The notes: generated by a model not told the origin, from the sequence alone. Counted from the first letter of the stretch, positions 38,401 through 53,400 are shown. The stretch is 64,000 nucleotides of DNA from Plazaster borealis (GCA_021014325.1 CM037471.1:20666818-20730817); one strand, 5' to 3'. Numbers and translations: made by a program.

Positions 38401-41400
38401 AAAATAAGTATTCCAAACGGGGTTTCTTATCTATTTTTTATTTTTTTAAATTTTAATTAAGCTTTCTTCATGTATCAAACTTTTCACTTTTTAGTCAACA
38501 TTATTATTACATTTTTTTTGGAATTTGTATTGCTGTTTTTCCCCCCTCTAATTGAGCTTTACACATACACTGTACAGAGTTACGTGTCATATTGTTCATT
38601 CTAAAACAAAATCCCAAATATGTCCTTCCTTACAGCACCAGGGACCAATTTCATAGAGCTGTGCTTAAGCACAAAAAGCAGCTAAAAACAACAAATTTAT
38701 CATTACCGCAATAAGGTTACCAGCCAAACTAACATGTCATTTGTACCATCTGTGACTGGTATCCTTCTTATTTCTGCTAAGCGGAAACTTGTTAAGCACT
38801 ATTTTTTCTGCTGAAGCAGCTCTACGAAATTGGGACCAGATTGTGAGTAATGAAAGACCTTGATTGTGTAGGTATGCCTGGCTTCTCATTAAATGTTGCA
38901 TGTTACCAACCTTCCATGGGATAACCTCGAAACACACTCATGTTAATCGGATAAGTACATCAGCTGATTCTCTAATGTGTTTTCTTAGCCATGGATATAG
39001 GTTATGATTCAACCCAAGCACTTAGCTCCTTGTCTGTAAACACGCTTGTTGTGTTTTTTTAGTGTCTTCTTCATAAGGATTCTGTCCGTTGATTGTTTTA
39101 TTTTCATATAATCTTGTGACAACTTGAAGGTCTAATGAAATTTCAGAGGAGTAGGCAAGCACAGTTACCTTTGATATACCGAATTGCATTTAAAACATTT
39201 CCTTGCATTTTGATTACTAATTGCTATTGGGATATGGAATAGTTTTGTTATTTTCTTAATTATAACATAGAGCAAGGATTATAATAACACCTACAGTTCA
39301 TGGAAAAAACTTATGATGGCTACCTCTTAAACTTGCTGTTTGGCCTAGCGCAGGGTGATTACTCATTTAGATGGGATTGAGGCATTTGAGATGCAGTGAT
39401 CAGTTGTCATTTTGCAGGTGTGCCAAAGGTCAAGTCCAAGGTTATAGGTCAGTTATGTTGCCCTTTTGTAAATCCAGTTTAATGACCATCACAGTCAAGC
39501 CCCCCAGTGTAATGTCACTGGACCCCCCTGTTGCTTCCCATTCCAAACTTCTGTTTACTTTAGTATTAATTGGCTTCAAGTTGAGCGTAAATTCCCATCA
39601 TCATCGACATCGCCCCAAGAACAAACTTCTGTCCAAAGAATTCTTGCTTGATTTGAACTTGAACTTTTTGATGATGATCACGGAGCGCACTTGCCATTCA
39701 TATCGGGGCTTCTTGTAATTTTGTTGATAGCTGAAACCTTATAATTGTTTTGCCCTTTAGCTGAAGATGTGGAGTCCTTCCCCTACGGAGACAGCTTCCA
39801 CCCCACCCTCTTCTAAAACCGACGTGACTGCTCTCGTTTATATAAATGCCTTTTAAGTGTTTACTAGAAGCTGTCTTGTGAATGTGCCAAATGCCAGTAA
39901 AATGTCTTGACACCTTAAGGAAACTTTCTTGCTCCTTGCCTGTGAAAGTCATCAATGTTTCCCTTGTTTTTAAACCCATCACAGCATCTTCCTCTAGGCT
40001 CAATTGGTGTGGTTGAAAGAACTTGAAAAACTCGTCCAGCTTGTGGCCATTTTTGCTTCCACTCTACTTCTCTTTCTCCAAATACCCTGTTGAATTGATT
40101 CAATCGTAATGATGAAATGACAGCCGTTTGTCTGTTAGTTCCTTCAGGGTGATTCAAACAGCTGTCGGGCTAATTTTTCTACCATGTACCTATATTGTAC
40201 ATCTTTATCTTCCTCGCTGTCTAAAAGTCTACCGATTTAGCCTTGTGAAGTGTTTTAAGTTTTGACTTTGGATATAGAACTTATATTGTATTTAGTATCA
40301 TTCAACCATATGCAAGGACTTGACTAAGTGCATAAAATTCAGATAACTTAAACACAATCTTTGCCTGTTCCAGGCCTGGAATAACATGGAGACCTAGGTC
40401 TAGGTCTTGGCTCCTTGGCCTTGGTGCCCCTTCAAATGTTTTCCATAGACTTTAAGATTGTCGAATGGAAGTGCCCTTTGCAAAATGAAACTGGCCTTGC
40501 CTCTCAAAGATGAAATTCCAGGCCTGCTGTTTATATATTGATCACAATTGTTTCAAAGACTTTCTGTTTTAGTGATTATTTCTAGCCGACTATCATTCCA
40601 GATATTCAGCTTCATAATAAGCTTGTAAGTGTCAATTTTGATCATATTGTAAACATAGTGTTGTGCCACCACTTCAGTTATCAAACCATCTCAAATGTGT
40701 GGTATGTCCAACCAACAAGGCTTGAACTATTTAACTGTCAAGGTGACTAGATTCAAGATGACCACATACTCCCTGGTGGATAGCCTTTACATTACCACAT
40801 CACAGGCCCCTTCTTCCCCCGACAAACCCGTCCACGTGCATCTTGTTAATATTTCGAAGCTGTGCTTCCAATGAGCTGGTTGCAGGAGTGTCGTAAAAAT
40901 GAACATACAAGACACTTAAATCTACCCCCGAGTAGTCATAAAGTGATGGTTGTCAGATGATGCACGTTGTCAGTTGATCTGACATTCAAAAAAGAGAACC
41001 AATTTTCTAATCACATTTATCGTTATCATGTTACATGCTGTTTCAGATTGAAAGTGTTAACATCACTCCTCTCACAGAACTTTATAGAGTCTTAAAGCGA
41101 CTACACCAAACCAGCCAATGTACTTATCCACTGTTACTTGTATAAACTACATACCTACTCATAAAGGAGCTAAATGCAGTCAAGACAGCATCTGTCACTG
41201 ACTGTGAACTATTTCTGTTCACCAGTTTGTTTGTTCGTCCTTTTAAACATTTTATGCAGCTGAAAAAAAATTAACCCGAGTCGATTCAAAGAGTTGATAT
41301 GTTGTCATCCTCATCTTGTCCATCCTTACTTTACTTTGATAACTATCATCGGTATCAGATCCATCTCATAATGGTTAAAAGTCACTGTCTATTGCCTCTC

Positions 41401-44400
41401 CTATCTTTCAAAGTAAACCTTTCCTCAAGAGTTAGGATGCACCGACTCGCCCTTCAATTTCATCTTCTTGTTTGAAAAACCGAAGTGAATCTTGTAACCT
41501 TTTCTTTATCATCCAATCTCTCTCAAGACGAGATTAGATTCATCATCTGTAATCCCTCCCCCATAGAGGCACCCCACTCGTCAAATCTTTTCTCCTCTCC
41601 AACACATCATCACTTCAGTCTGCTCCTTCAGTCCCACTCTTCTTCCTCCAAACCATCATCCACACATCCTTAAAGTACTCAGTTTTTTTTCCTTTGAATG
41701 CCCTCTCCTTAGCCGGCAGCTACACAGTGTCTTTGCTTCTTCAAACTACCTCCTGAACCCCATGCCGAAGCAAAGTTAGCCTCCCATTCAATACAACTCT
41801 ACATCGATACTTCATAACCAACAACTGCTTTTTGGACTACTGTATTAAGTTTCTCATCTCTGTCCCCTTGCCAACTTTGATGCAATGTTTTCCTCAGTCG
41901 ACCGTGATCTTAATTCTCCTCTCCAATATACCACATTCTTAGCCAGTGGCAGATTCTTTTTTTTCTTCTTCCAAAATCAGTGGCTTCTTCATTATTAGGC
42001 TGCAGTTGCATTACTAAAGGAACAAAATTGGCAGCCCACCTCCACTCTATCAAGCCAAGGGATTCCTCCATGATAAACCCCACTTCCTAAAACCCCCACT
42101 GTACTTTTATATGACCTTTTTTTATCATTAGCTACTTATGGTATTAGCTTTAAGTTTTCTTGTGACATTTTTTGTCAGCTTGTATTTAAATTCATCAAGG
42201 AGAAAGGTGATGGATTCCCCTGTCCCCCCACCTTGTTATTTCAAAATGAAAACATAACTATTTATTCCACCGCCGTTCATATCGCCGGCAGCTAATGTTG
42301 GGATTATAGTATTAAAGCTTCGCATTCTTCCTAAGTATATTTCCCCAACCTCCTCCCCCCCCCCACCCACCATCGCCAAAGAAATGGTGTCCTGCTCAGC
42401 TTTCAGTTTCCAGAGTATCATCTTACAATGAAGACCATCTCACAGAGCATCTTGAGATGCGTCTTGTAAAATTTTCTTCTGTTTCTTCAACTCTGCCATT
42501 GCTGTTGAGCCGGGAGTCACATTAGATTATTCACATCAAGCCCTGATGCCCAGCGCTGCAAGGAGCACCTGGCCGATGGAATTACGTATTCTCTGTGTAT
42601 GTCAGGAGGACAAGAATTCCCCGGAGTCAGATGAGCAGCTCAAATTTTCCACCAGATTTCTATCCATCGTGGGGTCCTGATGCAATACCTCACCTTTAAA
42701 GGGAATGATTGGCGTCCATGTAATATCCATAATAACTAAATAATCCAATTATATTCAACTTTACGCCCATACTAAGACTATCACATACTTGACTTCTTGA
42801 AGGTGCCCTTTCTGGGCAGTCTTTAGTTGTTTGCACTTTGTGGTATTTCCTTGGCCGCTATGTTTTGACTATCTTTGGGTGTGAAGCAAATAATAAATGT
42901 TTATGAGTGCAATGGTGGGAATATTTTCATGAGTTGAACAAATTGAATGTTCCATTCAACGAATACATGTTCTCTTGTTCAACAAATTTCTCTAATGCAA
43001 AACGTTCATATTAGATCTTGTATGTCATTTGATTGGCGGACAAAACCATAAGAATAACAGAACTGTACAAGATTGTAGTTTAGCATCCACTACAAAAGAG
43101 GTTTTGTACTGCTGTGTATAAAGTGTGGTGTGGTCTAGTGTGCAATAGTGAAAAAAAAAGGATGGGACGAATAAGCGCTGTGATTAGTACCAAAATGGAT
43201 GCCTAAATGCACAATTTATGATGTGGAGGCCATTTAATTCGTTTCCTAATAAATGCTGTGTCACGTAAAATCCTCCAATCAAATAACAAGGATCTATGTG
43301 GGTATTATCTAAGATGAAATCAGTAATGTAAATATTACCCAGACGTCTTTCTGTGTTTTATAGCATTAGTACTGAATAAGACTAATAGTCATATTAAAAA
43401 TACACCTGACAATAAAAATAACAATATAACATAAACAAATGACAATACTAATATTCAAATGTGAATTGTGTTTACATTCACAGTAAAAACAATAACTTAA
43501 TGGGGGAAAAAATCAACGCCATCTTTAAACAGAATCACATAAACAGCAACCGCATTTCTTATAAATATGTCAATTTTGATATTTATTGCAGACCGATTTG
43601 CATAGATCTCGGGCCCACTTCACAGTAGAAAAACCATTGTGTGGTATTTTTGTTTTCTTTGGAAATAAAAACAAAGTATTTTCATTAGTTAGCCTATGTT
43701 GACCTTTCACGAATCATGACAGGTCAATTAAATTATAATTGATTTTATTTTGTATCATAAAATGCTGATTCAACATAAAAAAAATTACAAAAAAAAATTT
43801 TTTTTTTACATCACTCAACAATCTACTCAATGAATTATCCACGCTTTGTGTGATACTAAATTATGTAAAAAGGACAGTAACTGTTCTCAATATCCTGTGA
43901 ATATTTTAAACATAAGGTATTAAGAAATGCAGCATCGCATTTGCGACCCCCCCCCCTAGAAAATGTTGATGTGATGATAAACACTTCACGCATTGCCAGC
44001 GCATTACACATTCATTGCTCATCGACTATGTATATTTTATATACACGCTGAGGTCACAGTTTGACAATTTACACTCATTATGAGTCAGCCATTGATATGT
44101 AGTGTGTGTACATCACGCAGCGCTTTGGTTCTCTTCTCATGACTGCATCAGATGGAACCTGCTGGTGACTCTCAACTAATCAAGGATTTCTTGGAAAATG
44201 CTGATTGAATATTACTATGCAGCGTTGGTTGTTTTTATTTTGGAAACCGATATATGATCAGGCTATTATCTATTATCTTTTAAAATGATTTTCTATAAAT
44301 ATTTTTACAAAAGAAATTAATATTTAGGTATGATACAATTTTGAAACCTGATTGTTTGGTATATTTGATGTGGCTGCGATGTTCCCCCCCCCCCCCCCCG

Positions 44401-47400
44401 CGTATTATTTCAATATATTTCCTTGTAAATTTGTATTCATTCATCCCCTCATACATTTATTCATTCTTTCATCCATTCACTCAATTGAACGTTTATTTTC
44501 ATACTCTCACAGAATTCCATATAATATAGTGATACAGAAAGCAAGTCAAATAACCAATAAATAAAAGAATATGAAGACAATCCTTGAAAGCAGAGTATGG
44601 AGGCTGATTGAGTCAGCCGGAACTTGTGAAAAATCAGCCCTTTGACAGATGGACGGGGGGGGGGGGGGGATCTCAAATAGATAACAAGAGTTGCGAACAA
44701 AAGACAACAGACATAAGACTAGAGAGACAAGTACAATCAGATGAAATAAAGAAATGTATATAACCTTCCCATGTACAGCCGCAACATCAAACTGAAATGC
44801 TTAACAATTTTGTTGGAGCCCTGAAATATCATTAAGAACTGCATAAATTTTGCTGTGTTTTTCCCAGTTCAAGATAAATATAAATAATTTTTATATATAA
44901 ATAAGAAATGAAAGGTCTTCTTTACACAAGACCCTCACAGCCTAAGGGGTCATAGTGCTGTAATCAGTTTAGAGGATCCCGTGGCTTCATTACCAGAAAG
45001 ATATAATAAATAATAATAATAAACAAATAAAGAAACAATAGCTCAAAGAGAGGCAGTTTTGCATCTTCAAAACGGTTCTCGTTTTTTTGTTCCCCCTGAA
45101 TGCAGAGATGTATGTGTTTGTCATCAGCAACGATCCCTTTCTCTCCTCTACACACTGCTGTGACTTGCATCATTCGCAGCGCCTCAATTGTGTTCAAATT
45201 GGCATTATGATGGATAGCCGTGCTGTAGTTCCCGTTCAATAATTCCCATTGAGTGTGACTTCTTTACTATATTCGATTCGCTTTTTAGAGGCAGTGGTAC
45301 TCCAGTGCCCTGTAAATTGTTCGTGATAGCTAGGTACAGAAGTGTATAGATGTTGACAAAAATGCTCCATCTGGTTGGAAGGAGGGTGGGGGCCATTTTG
45401 TTTTTATAAAGCCAACTTGCCATACATTACACAGGATCCACCTCTCCTAACTTACACATTTCTCTAGATTAGTCAAATAAATTTTGAAGGAAATACAAAA
45501 TCCCATCTCTTCTCCATTCTCATTGTATTCCTCTTTTTTTTTTAAAGAATACTGCACTTACACGATAATCAAATGGGAAACTTCCCTTTCCCGGCAGTAA
45601 TGTTTACTTTGATATTTCCAGATGGGTATAATATTTTTGAAGAGTCTGATTGTCTATCTGTTCATATGTCTTGTATTTCAGAGGGCAGCAACGCTTGAAA
45701 TTGAAATGGAAAGAATAAGACAATTTAATTAGGTAACCTTGGCAACAAGACATTAAGAAAGATTCTGCCTAGGGTCCCATTGTGTGACCCCCAGTCTAGC
45801 ACTCGTCATAATTTATAATTTATGATTTTTCTTTCGTGACAATAGGAGCCCGTGGTCTCGCGACTGAAATTCATTTATCATAATGTTGTCTGGCCATTTG
45901 GTATATCATGTCTGATTGTCATGTGCAGGCATCTCGATGAGAGAATCATTGCGTCCAGTGTAACTAGAGCTTCCTTGTCAGGAAACATTCATGTCAGAAC
46001 AATACTAAGAAATGCTGCGCAAGAAGAAAATTGATTTGGGTTTTTTTTATTCTCGGATCTGGAACCTCAATCAGATATGGCATTAAAACAGAATCTTTTG
46101 GGCTCTGATGTGGAATGTGCGTAATCTTTGCAATCAGTAAGTTTGGCACCAACCGTGTCGTGTAGGTATAAATAGTCCCAAGCTTTGGCGGTAGGTATAA
46201 ATCCTCCCAAGGTTTGGAGGAAGGTCCAGTAAGTTTAGGAAAGGTTGTATAAAGAGACCACTCTTGAGCAGTGATACTTTTTGTAAAATAAAATACATGT
46301 ATAGACTTCTTGCAAGACATCAAAAGCCCAAAACAGCACCCTCACTGTGGTCAATGAAGAACCATCATTGGCTGAGAGTAGTGCGTAGCATGTATATGCG
46401 TGTACGTTTCCATTGTTTTGGTATCGGCGATGGTGGCCAATGCAAAGAGGTCTATAGAGACTGAAACTGCCTTAAGGATTCAAGTCAATTCCAAGGCTGT
46501 AGAGTTTGCTTTAAGAAACCTCTTATTAAGGTGTGTTCAGTGAGTAAGAAATGCCTCCTTATCCTCGCCATATTCCGTCAAAGTCACTTATTAGATTTTG
46601 ATGTTGTAACCAGGTCATGCGTTGCTCCCCCGTTCCCTTGAACTTAGTATTCCCTCAAAGGATGTATTCGGAGACACTCATCACACTGAATTTTTCTACT
46701 GCTTACATTCCCTAGTCAGGTTTGATATACCCCTACATCTAATTTTTCTGTTTTGATTCCTTTCTGTATAACAAATTGAAAAAGTGAGCCAAAAGAAAGA
46801 CTTTAATTTCCCGTCAAAAGTCCCTGTGTGTGGGCCAGTGCCCTTCTTTTATGATCCTCTTTCCTATTTTAAATGCACTTTTCATGAAATGACATACGGC
46901 AGTCATAATATATCTTGAGACGTTAATGGTTTATTAAGTCTCTCAGAGTCTGAGTCATCTTAACTTAAAGCCGGATCAACGTGGTCATGTATCAGTCGAG
47001 AAAAAACACGGATCCTTCCTGGGGTTTGAATATAGGTTTGTGTTATTCTTAGCACTCCCAAGGGAAAGCTCAGACAAACCCAACATATGGGTCTCAATGC
47101 ATGAACATGAAAGGAAGGGGGAAATAGTTTTAACCCCAAACTACCCCAACTGGGTTATACTTCTACCCCGATAGACCTTTATCATGGTGCGGCCATCTTG
47201 ATTTTCTCCTATTCAAATCTATGTAACCAAACCGAGGCTGGAAGGAGAAATAGTCGGGTTCCTTTTTGCAAGATGAATATTAGCATTCATTAATGCTATT
47301 GGATACAAGAAACATGACTAAGATGGTGGCAGCATGATAAGGACCTATTGAAACCCAGATCTCCCAATAGACCTTTATCACGGTGCGGCCATCTTGATTT

Positions 47401-50400
47401 TCTCCCATTCAAACCAATGTAAACAAACCTAGGCTGGAATGGAAAAATAGTCTGGTTCCTTTTTGTACAATGAATATTAGCATTCATTACTATTATTGGA
47501 TATAGGGAACATGACCAAGATGGCGGCAGTGTGATAAAGGTCAATGAGGGTAAGAGTTGTTCCTGATCAGCATTCATGACACAGTCTGCCTCATTTGTCA
47601 CCAAAATTCCAACTGGACTACTTTTTATTGTAATCGAAACCCAATGTACAAGGGACTTATCCAGGGTACCTGATTAGACAACCCTTGCGGTAACACTAAT
47701 TTCATTCAAACAAATCGTCATCGGAGTGCTATGAGGTTGTTATTTCATATTCCATAATAATCAAAAGGGCGTTAAGTGAAAAACGCTCATAAATTTGAAT
47801 AAAAAGTATCAAAATCCACAAGTAAATGTCTTTCTTAGAAACTGAATGTTTCTTTTTGTCAAACAATTACTTTGGAGACCACTCTTGATCAATAAATTCC
47901 AATTACCAGGAGCTCAAAAATATGCAAAACCAATTTTATGAAATCCATAGAAGCTGCACTTACGACCTTATAGTCCTGAGTCAACGAAATGTAAGCACAA
48001 GGCCGATCCATAAACAAAGCTTTTATTTGCAATTTTTTAAGATCATGAATCGTTGTTTATTATATTCTTTGTCTGATTTTTCTCTTCCTTTGTCCAGATT
48101 GAAAACATCGACAAATGTCTTCAGTGTCTGGCGGCTAAGGGTGTGAACACAGAGGGTCTTCTTGCCAGAGGTAATAGACTAACAGGGTCAATTGTGGTTC
48201 CCTTCCCCAGGTAACAGTCATGGATCTGGAAAAAGCGTGTTCTAATTTTCGAAAATTGCTAACAATTTCAAAGCAGGATGTAAAAATATTGCCATTACTT
48301 GTTTGTTGAAATGGCAGATAAAACTGAGTGACTTAGGCCATTGTTGAAACTACGGCTAAGTCTTTGGCTCCGGCTGAAGCACTGTCCGCCTGTTGTACAT
48401 TAACCCTTTAGAGACCATAGGCCATAAGCGGCTTGTACCAAAAAGCCCATAGCGGCCTCAAACGGCCACCGCAAGGTTTAACCTACTTCCATTCACATAA
48501 GGAGGTCAAAGTAAAGGTCATGTCCGGATATGAAATTTTCTAATGTAGTATGTTAAACATAGTATCCCAATTTCTAAACACAAAACTAAATTTTCTGTTT
48601 CATGTTATTTCTGTTGACATTTTTACTAACAAAATTTGATTAAAGAAATTAACTATAATTAGCAATGTCTGGGCGTTTTGTGATGATTATGCAGAAATGA
48701 ATGGTCTCTAAAGGGTTAAGTCCCGTACCAAAAGTGTACATGTACGTTTTCAAAATTACTGATGGAGCCCAAGCGGGAGACTAAAGCCTAAACCGTGGTT
48801 TCGTAAAAGGACCAAAATTGAAAGCTAGATGTCCAAAACACACAGACAACCCTCTGACTATGATCCCTTCCCCTGATGGGTGCTCTAAAACATATTGTAC
48901 ACCCTTAATTAATATTTAGCATGGTTATTAGGCCTGTATAATCAAAATTGCTTCGAAAGTAAACACAATTCAATATCCCTTTAAATACAATAGAATCAAT
49001 ACTATCGGGACAATGCTAGACTGTTTTCATGTTCTTTTAACCAACAGGCGCCAATGTTCGTAATCCTTTGTTCTCGTTTTTGTTCTCTCTACAGTAGCGA
49101 GGCACCCTGTTCCCATTTTTCGTACTTCACTAGGGATTTTTGTTCTGAGCAATATTTTTCCTGTGGCAATCTTATTTGTCTTAATGAGAACATAAAAGCT
49201 TTCCATGAAATAGATTAGTTTTAGTTCCATTGCATTCAGGTATCATCATGTTGACAAAGGGTTCTCCCTTCTTTTCTGCCAAATTTCAAATGTTTTTTTT
49301 TAAGCAAATGTACAATGGATTAGCCTTAAATTTATTTTAATATATATATATTAGTTAAGGCTAAGCAACTTGAAAGGGTAGTAATTAGAAATCAGAGGTC
49401 AAAACATTATGACTGATCCTTCCTAAATTTGTCATCCTTTGTTAAAGAAGAATACAACAGATTCTGAAACAAATTCTCAAAAAAGGTTGAGATCTCTTTA
49501 GATGAGATCAGTCTGGCGTTTTATAGAAACTGGTTGATTCAAGAACAGATGTAGGCAGCCCAATAAAATTGGGTCGATGGATGTCTTTTCATCGTCAACA
49601 TTTTACCATTGTTCTCAGTTAATATCCAATGTTATTAATTTGTACCGTTCCGTATTAAATGTTACAATGTGAACAGAAAACCCGCAAAAGCAAGCTGGCC
49701 CACACCCATGACGTTCTAATGTTCCATCTGGGTTTGCTGTGTTTCTTGTTGTGCATCGATGCGCATGACGAGAGACGCAATTCACAACAGTTGGCCAAGC
49801 GATGTCTTTCAATGCGCCGTGTTATTAATGCCAGTCAGTCCCGAGACAACAAACAACCTGAAATGACTCTCCACAGTACTGAGGTAGCCAAGGGAAAAAA
49901 AAATTGGTAAAACATTCATATAGGCTTTTTGGGTAATTAGATCACAGAAATGGCACAACAAGGCAAATTTGTGTAATTTAAATATGCAGTTATGAGTCCT
50001 GGGAATTAGGGTTTAACATTATCCTGCCTGTAGGGTAATGCGGAAACAAGTTTTTCATCTTAGTTATTTGAACGATGGGCTTGGTGCCACCCTTCCCAAT
50101 GAAAAAAATATGTACACCGTATAACACTTAACAATTTATATTATAAATTAAAATGTTGTTTGTTTACAAAAGCACCAATTTCCTTAGTGATACTCCTGAG
50201 TTAGACGTGGCGCCTTTTAAATCTGTTTGATAAATTTATCGGAGTCCAGAGGATTGGACTGTATATTCTTCCATAAGAGAACAAAATCAACCCGTTCTGT
50301 TTATCAACAAAACCATTTCCTGGCTTTGACTTGCTCCGGAGTCTCCAGCAGCATCTGTTCAGCTCATCTCGTTGGGGTTTAAGGAGACCGCATCATGTTA

Positions 50401-53400
50401 GTAATCGGCCCTCAGGAGTGATCAGTTAGGCTTGACTACACAGGATATCAGTAACGTGTGGCAAACGCTGCAGTTGCAAATCATCAACAACAAAAAAGAA
50501 CAAGCAAGAAACTCTGCAATTTACATCAATTTCATCATAACTCTAAACTGTCGTATTTTAAAGAGGGATTACTTCTCCATTTATAAGGGAAATTAAAAAG
50601 GAAATTAATTCTTACCCACAAAAATATTGGGTTCAAATTCAATCACTGTCGCCTGGGCACGTATCCCTGTCTGCATAATTGACATAGTTTCAAGTCCTGT
50701 GGATATTTTAAAAAAGTAGGGCACGGCAAATTTGTTTTTAAAAATGAGTCCATGTAAATATTAGCATGAAACCAGACACAACAAATAGCATTTTGATGGG
50801 AGTCACAATGTTTTTCTGTGTTCTGCAAATATTCGTGCTTAAGAGGTTTTAAACAAATTAAAATTGGGCTCCATTTTTTGAGGGGACTAGGTTGTTCCAG
50901 CCTATAGTAAGCCTCATCAATAGCACCTTTACCTTTGGCTTAGTACCCAAACACTCCAACCCTTAGAAAAGCTAATAATAAAACCCAGGCTTGATTGAAC
51001 CCTGATCTTGAAAGGTTTGTACATACAACATCCTTACAGTTTAAAATCAATCTCTTTCACAGCTGCTAAAAGAGAGAGAGAAAAAAGAAGAAAAAAAATG
51101 TCGGCAAAGTTTCTTTGAGTTAAAAGAAAAAGAAGAAAAAACTCCGGCCAATACAACTGCTGTGATGTCATTTGTAACCTTTTGTAATTTGGGTTTCTCC
51201 GTCATCGCTGCTGAAAAAAACATCCTTGATGGAGGTACCATTTGAGGGAACCATGTGAGCTAACCGATGATGAGCTGAACATAGTGTTGATTCAGTTGGA
51301 AGTCCAGTACAGCGTCTTAAAGATCAAGATTTGGTGTCTATCGTCACGAGGAAGTCATTAGGGAGACTCCTTGGTCTTTACGGGTGAAAGTTACTCATAC
51401 TGTCACTCTAATGGCTTCAAGACATTGTGAAGATGAATCAGACTGCACTTATTTGTTTCAGTTTGTTTTTCTTCTTTCAAAAATTGTCACTTCAACACAC
51501 CACCAGGGCTTGAAATTAACGCTGGACCGCAGGCCCCGGGGCCAGTCATTTTTAGCCCTGGGCCTGTAAACTCACGGCCAAACAAGTCCAATGGTGTTGT
51601 GTTTTTCAATCTAATGATTTTACTCCACTGTGTAATATCTTTCATTAAAAAGTAATCATGTTCAAATGTTGACTTTCAGTCTGATAAATACATTTCAATT
51701 CTGTTGAGTATCGAAGTATACTTTCCCTTAAATATTTAGAACAACAAGTCCTGTGGTCCTGTGGATGGTCCCCAAAAATTCAAGCCTTGATGACATTTAA
51801 AAAAATGTAAATTATGCAAACATTTCTTTCCTGTTTTCTTTGCTTTTTTGTTAAGTGCTTTGGGGCTTATGCTTTAAGCTAAAGGCATTTTATCAGTTCT
51901 ATATCTTAGTATTTTTTTATTATCATTTGTCAACCTTACTTGAGAATGAAAAACAATTTAAAAGATGGTGATTTTTTTTGCAGTTTTGACGATCACAGAA
52001 AGCAAACAATAATAATGGGACAATATTCTAGCTCGCATAGGAAATTCAGAATCTTTTCAAATTTTCCAAACTTCTCATAGTGCTTTGATTGTTGTCACCT
52101 TTCTAACCCTTTTTCCTGACCTACAATTCTGACCTTGCTTAAAGTTATAATTACCGTTAACCTCTCGCATTGCAGAAAAAAATACACCTGGCATGACACT
52201 TGATGGACATTTGTAAAGTAAAATTTTATTAAGATGCTGTTGTTCAGTTCTTAAACAAACATGAACAAATCAGAACAAATGTTACTTTTTCCCTTGTGGT
52301 TATGTAACATTTGTGCTGATTTGAACATACCCAAATCTGTATGGAAACTATGTATTAATTTGACAGATTTAGGAAAGGATCTAGCAATCATCAAACTTCC
52401 CTTTTAATAAGCACAGCTTGGGAAATACTTTTTGATAAAGTTTTTTTCCCCCAATAAATCAAGAATCATTGCGGCATATCCCCTGGGGGTTGACAACTGA
52501 TGTTTGTGCCTGAAAATGATAAGACCAGTTGGAGGTCAAATATTCCACCAGTATTTTGCTATAGATTCAGGAAGACAGCTTTCCAATGATCCAACCTACA
52601 AACTGATAGTTGTGAATTCAGTCCTGGAAGTTACTAATTGTTGGAGGTGTATTCCTATATGCTTTTGGTAATTTTCCTCACGGTTATTTAACATTTGTGC
52701 TCATTTCTGGGTTTGCGAAACAATCTCCCCTAACAATTGTTCAGTGGGTCACTTTTCTGACATGAGTGAAAATTTAAATCTGGATATTTTTTAAGTCATC
52801 CTTGAAGCTGCCATGTTTGAAATTTAACAAATTTCAAGCTTGTGGTTATTTTTTGCTTTTCCCCCCAGATATACGAGAGGGCAATTTGAAAGCTGTTCTC
52901 GGCCTTTTCTTCTCGCTGTCAAGATTCAAACAGCAACTGCAGCAACAACAGCAGCAGCAGAAGCAGACTGCGGCAGTCAAGCAGCCATCTTCAACACACA
53001 AACAGACGACTGCAACAACTCAACACAAAGTGCAATCTTCGACGCAATTACAACAGACAACTCAACGGCAGCAGCCCCAGAGGCAACTCGCTGCGCCAAC
53101 AACTCAAGCGGGACAGAAACGGCAAACGGCGTCGTTATCACATAAGCAATCGGGCAACTTGCAATCACAGGTATTGTCAAGAGAACACACATTTCAATTT
53201 GTAAATTTTTTGGGGAGAATGGTTTTACAAAACTTTGTTAGATATGATAGTATTAGAAACCAGAACCAGTTCAAAGCTTCCGAAAAGACGTTTGTTACAC
53301 TGAGGTTATCCTATACCTCACCAGAGATCAACCTTTAAACAAAACTTGTGTGAACTGTGTAAATCGTCACCGAGTAGCACAGAGGTGGATACCACTAAAA

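Larger units (their letters stand above)
22816..48097 (+). other. 25.3-kb NAV intron splitting the CH domain
   Basis: Donor ATG|GTGAGT, acceptor GTCCAG. Contents beyond the listed repeats: poly-C at about 22892, poly-G at about 30800 and 44656, poly-C at about 44384, and a pyrimidine-rich, G-poor block at about 41280-42100. I see no nested gene; the ORFs (up to 146 codons at 24820) look random. Stretches such as 24500-26700, 27100-28300, 32000-33500, 34000-35500, 38900-40370 and 42700-47100 hold nothing I can name. Confidence 0.75.
48171..52868 (+). other. 4.7-kb NAV intron
   Basis: Contains the piggyBac-like MITE (48400-48719) and the CAGGGCT-ended element (51504-51789). The remaining sequence, including 48720-51500 and 51790-52860, shows no recognisable gene. 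A retroelement-tail-like stretch (TTAAGTGCTTTGGGGCTTAT) lies near 51850. Confidence 0.75.
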
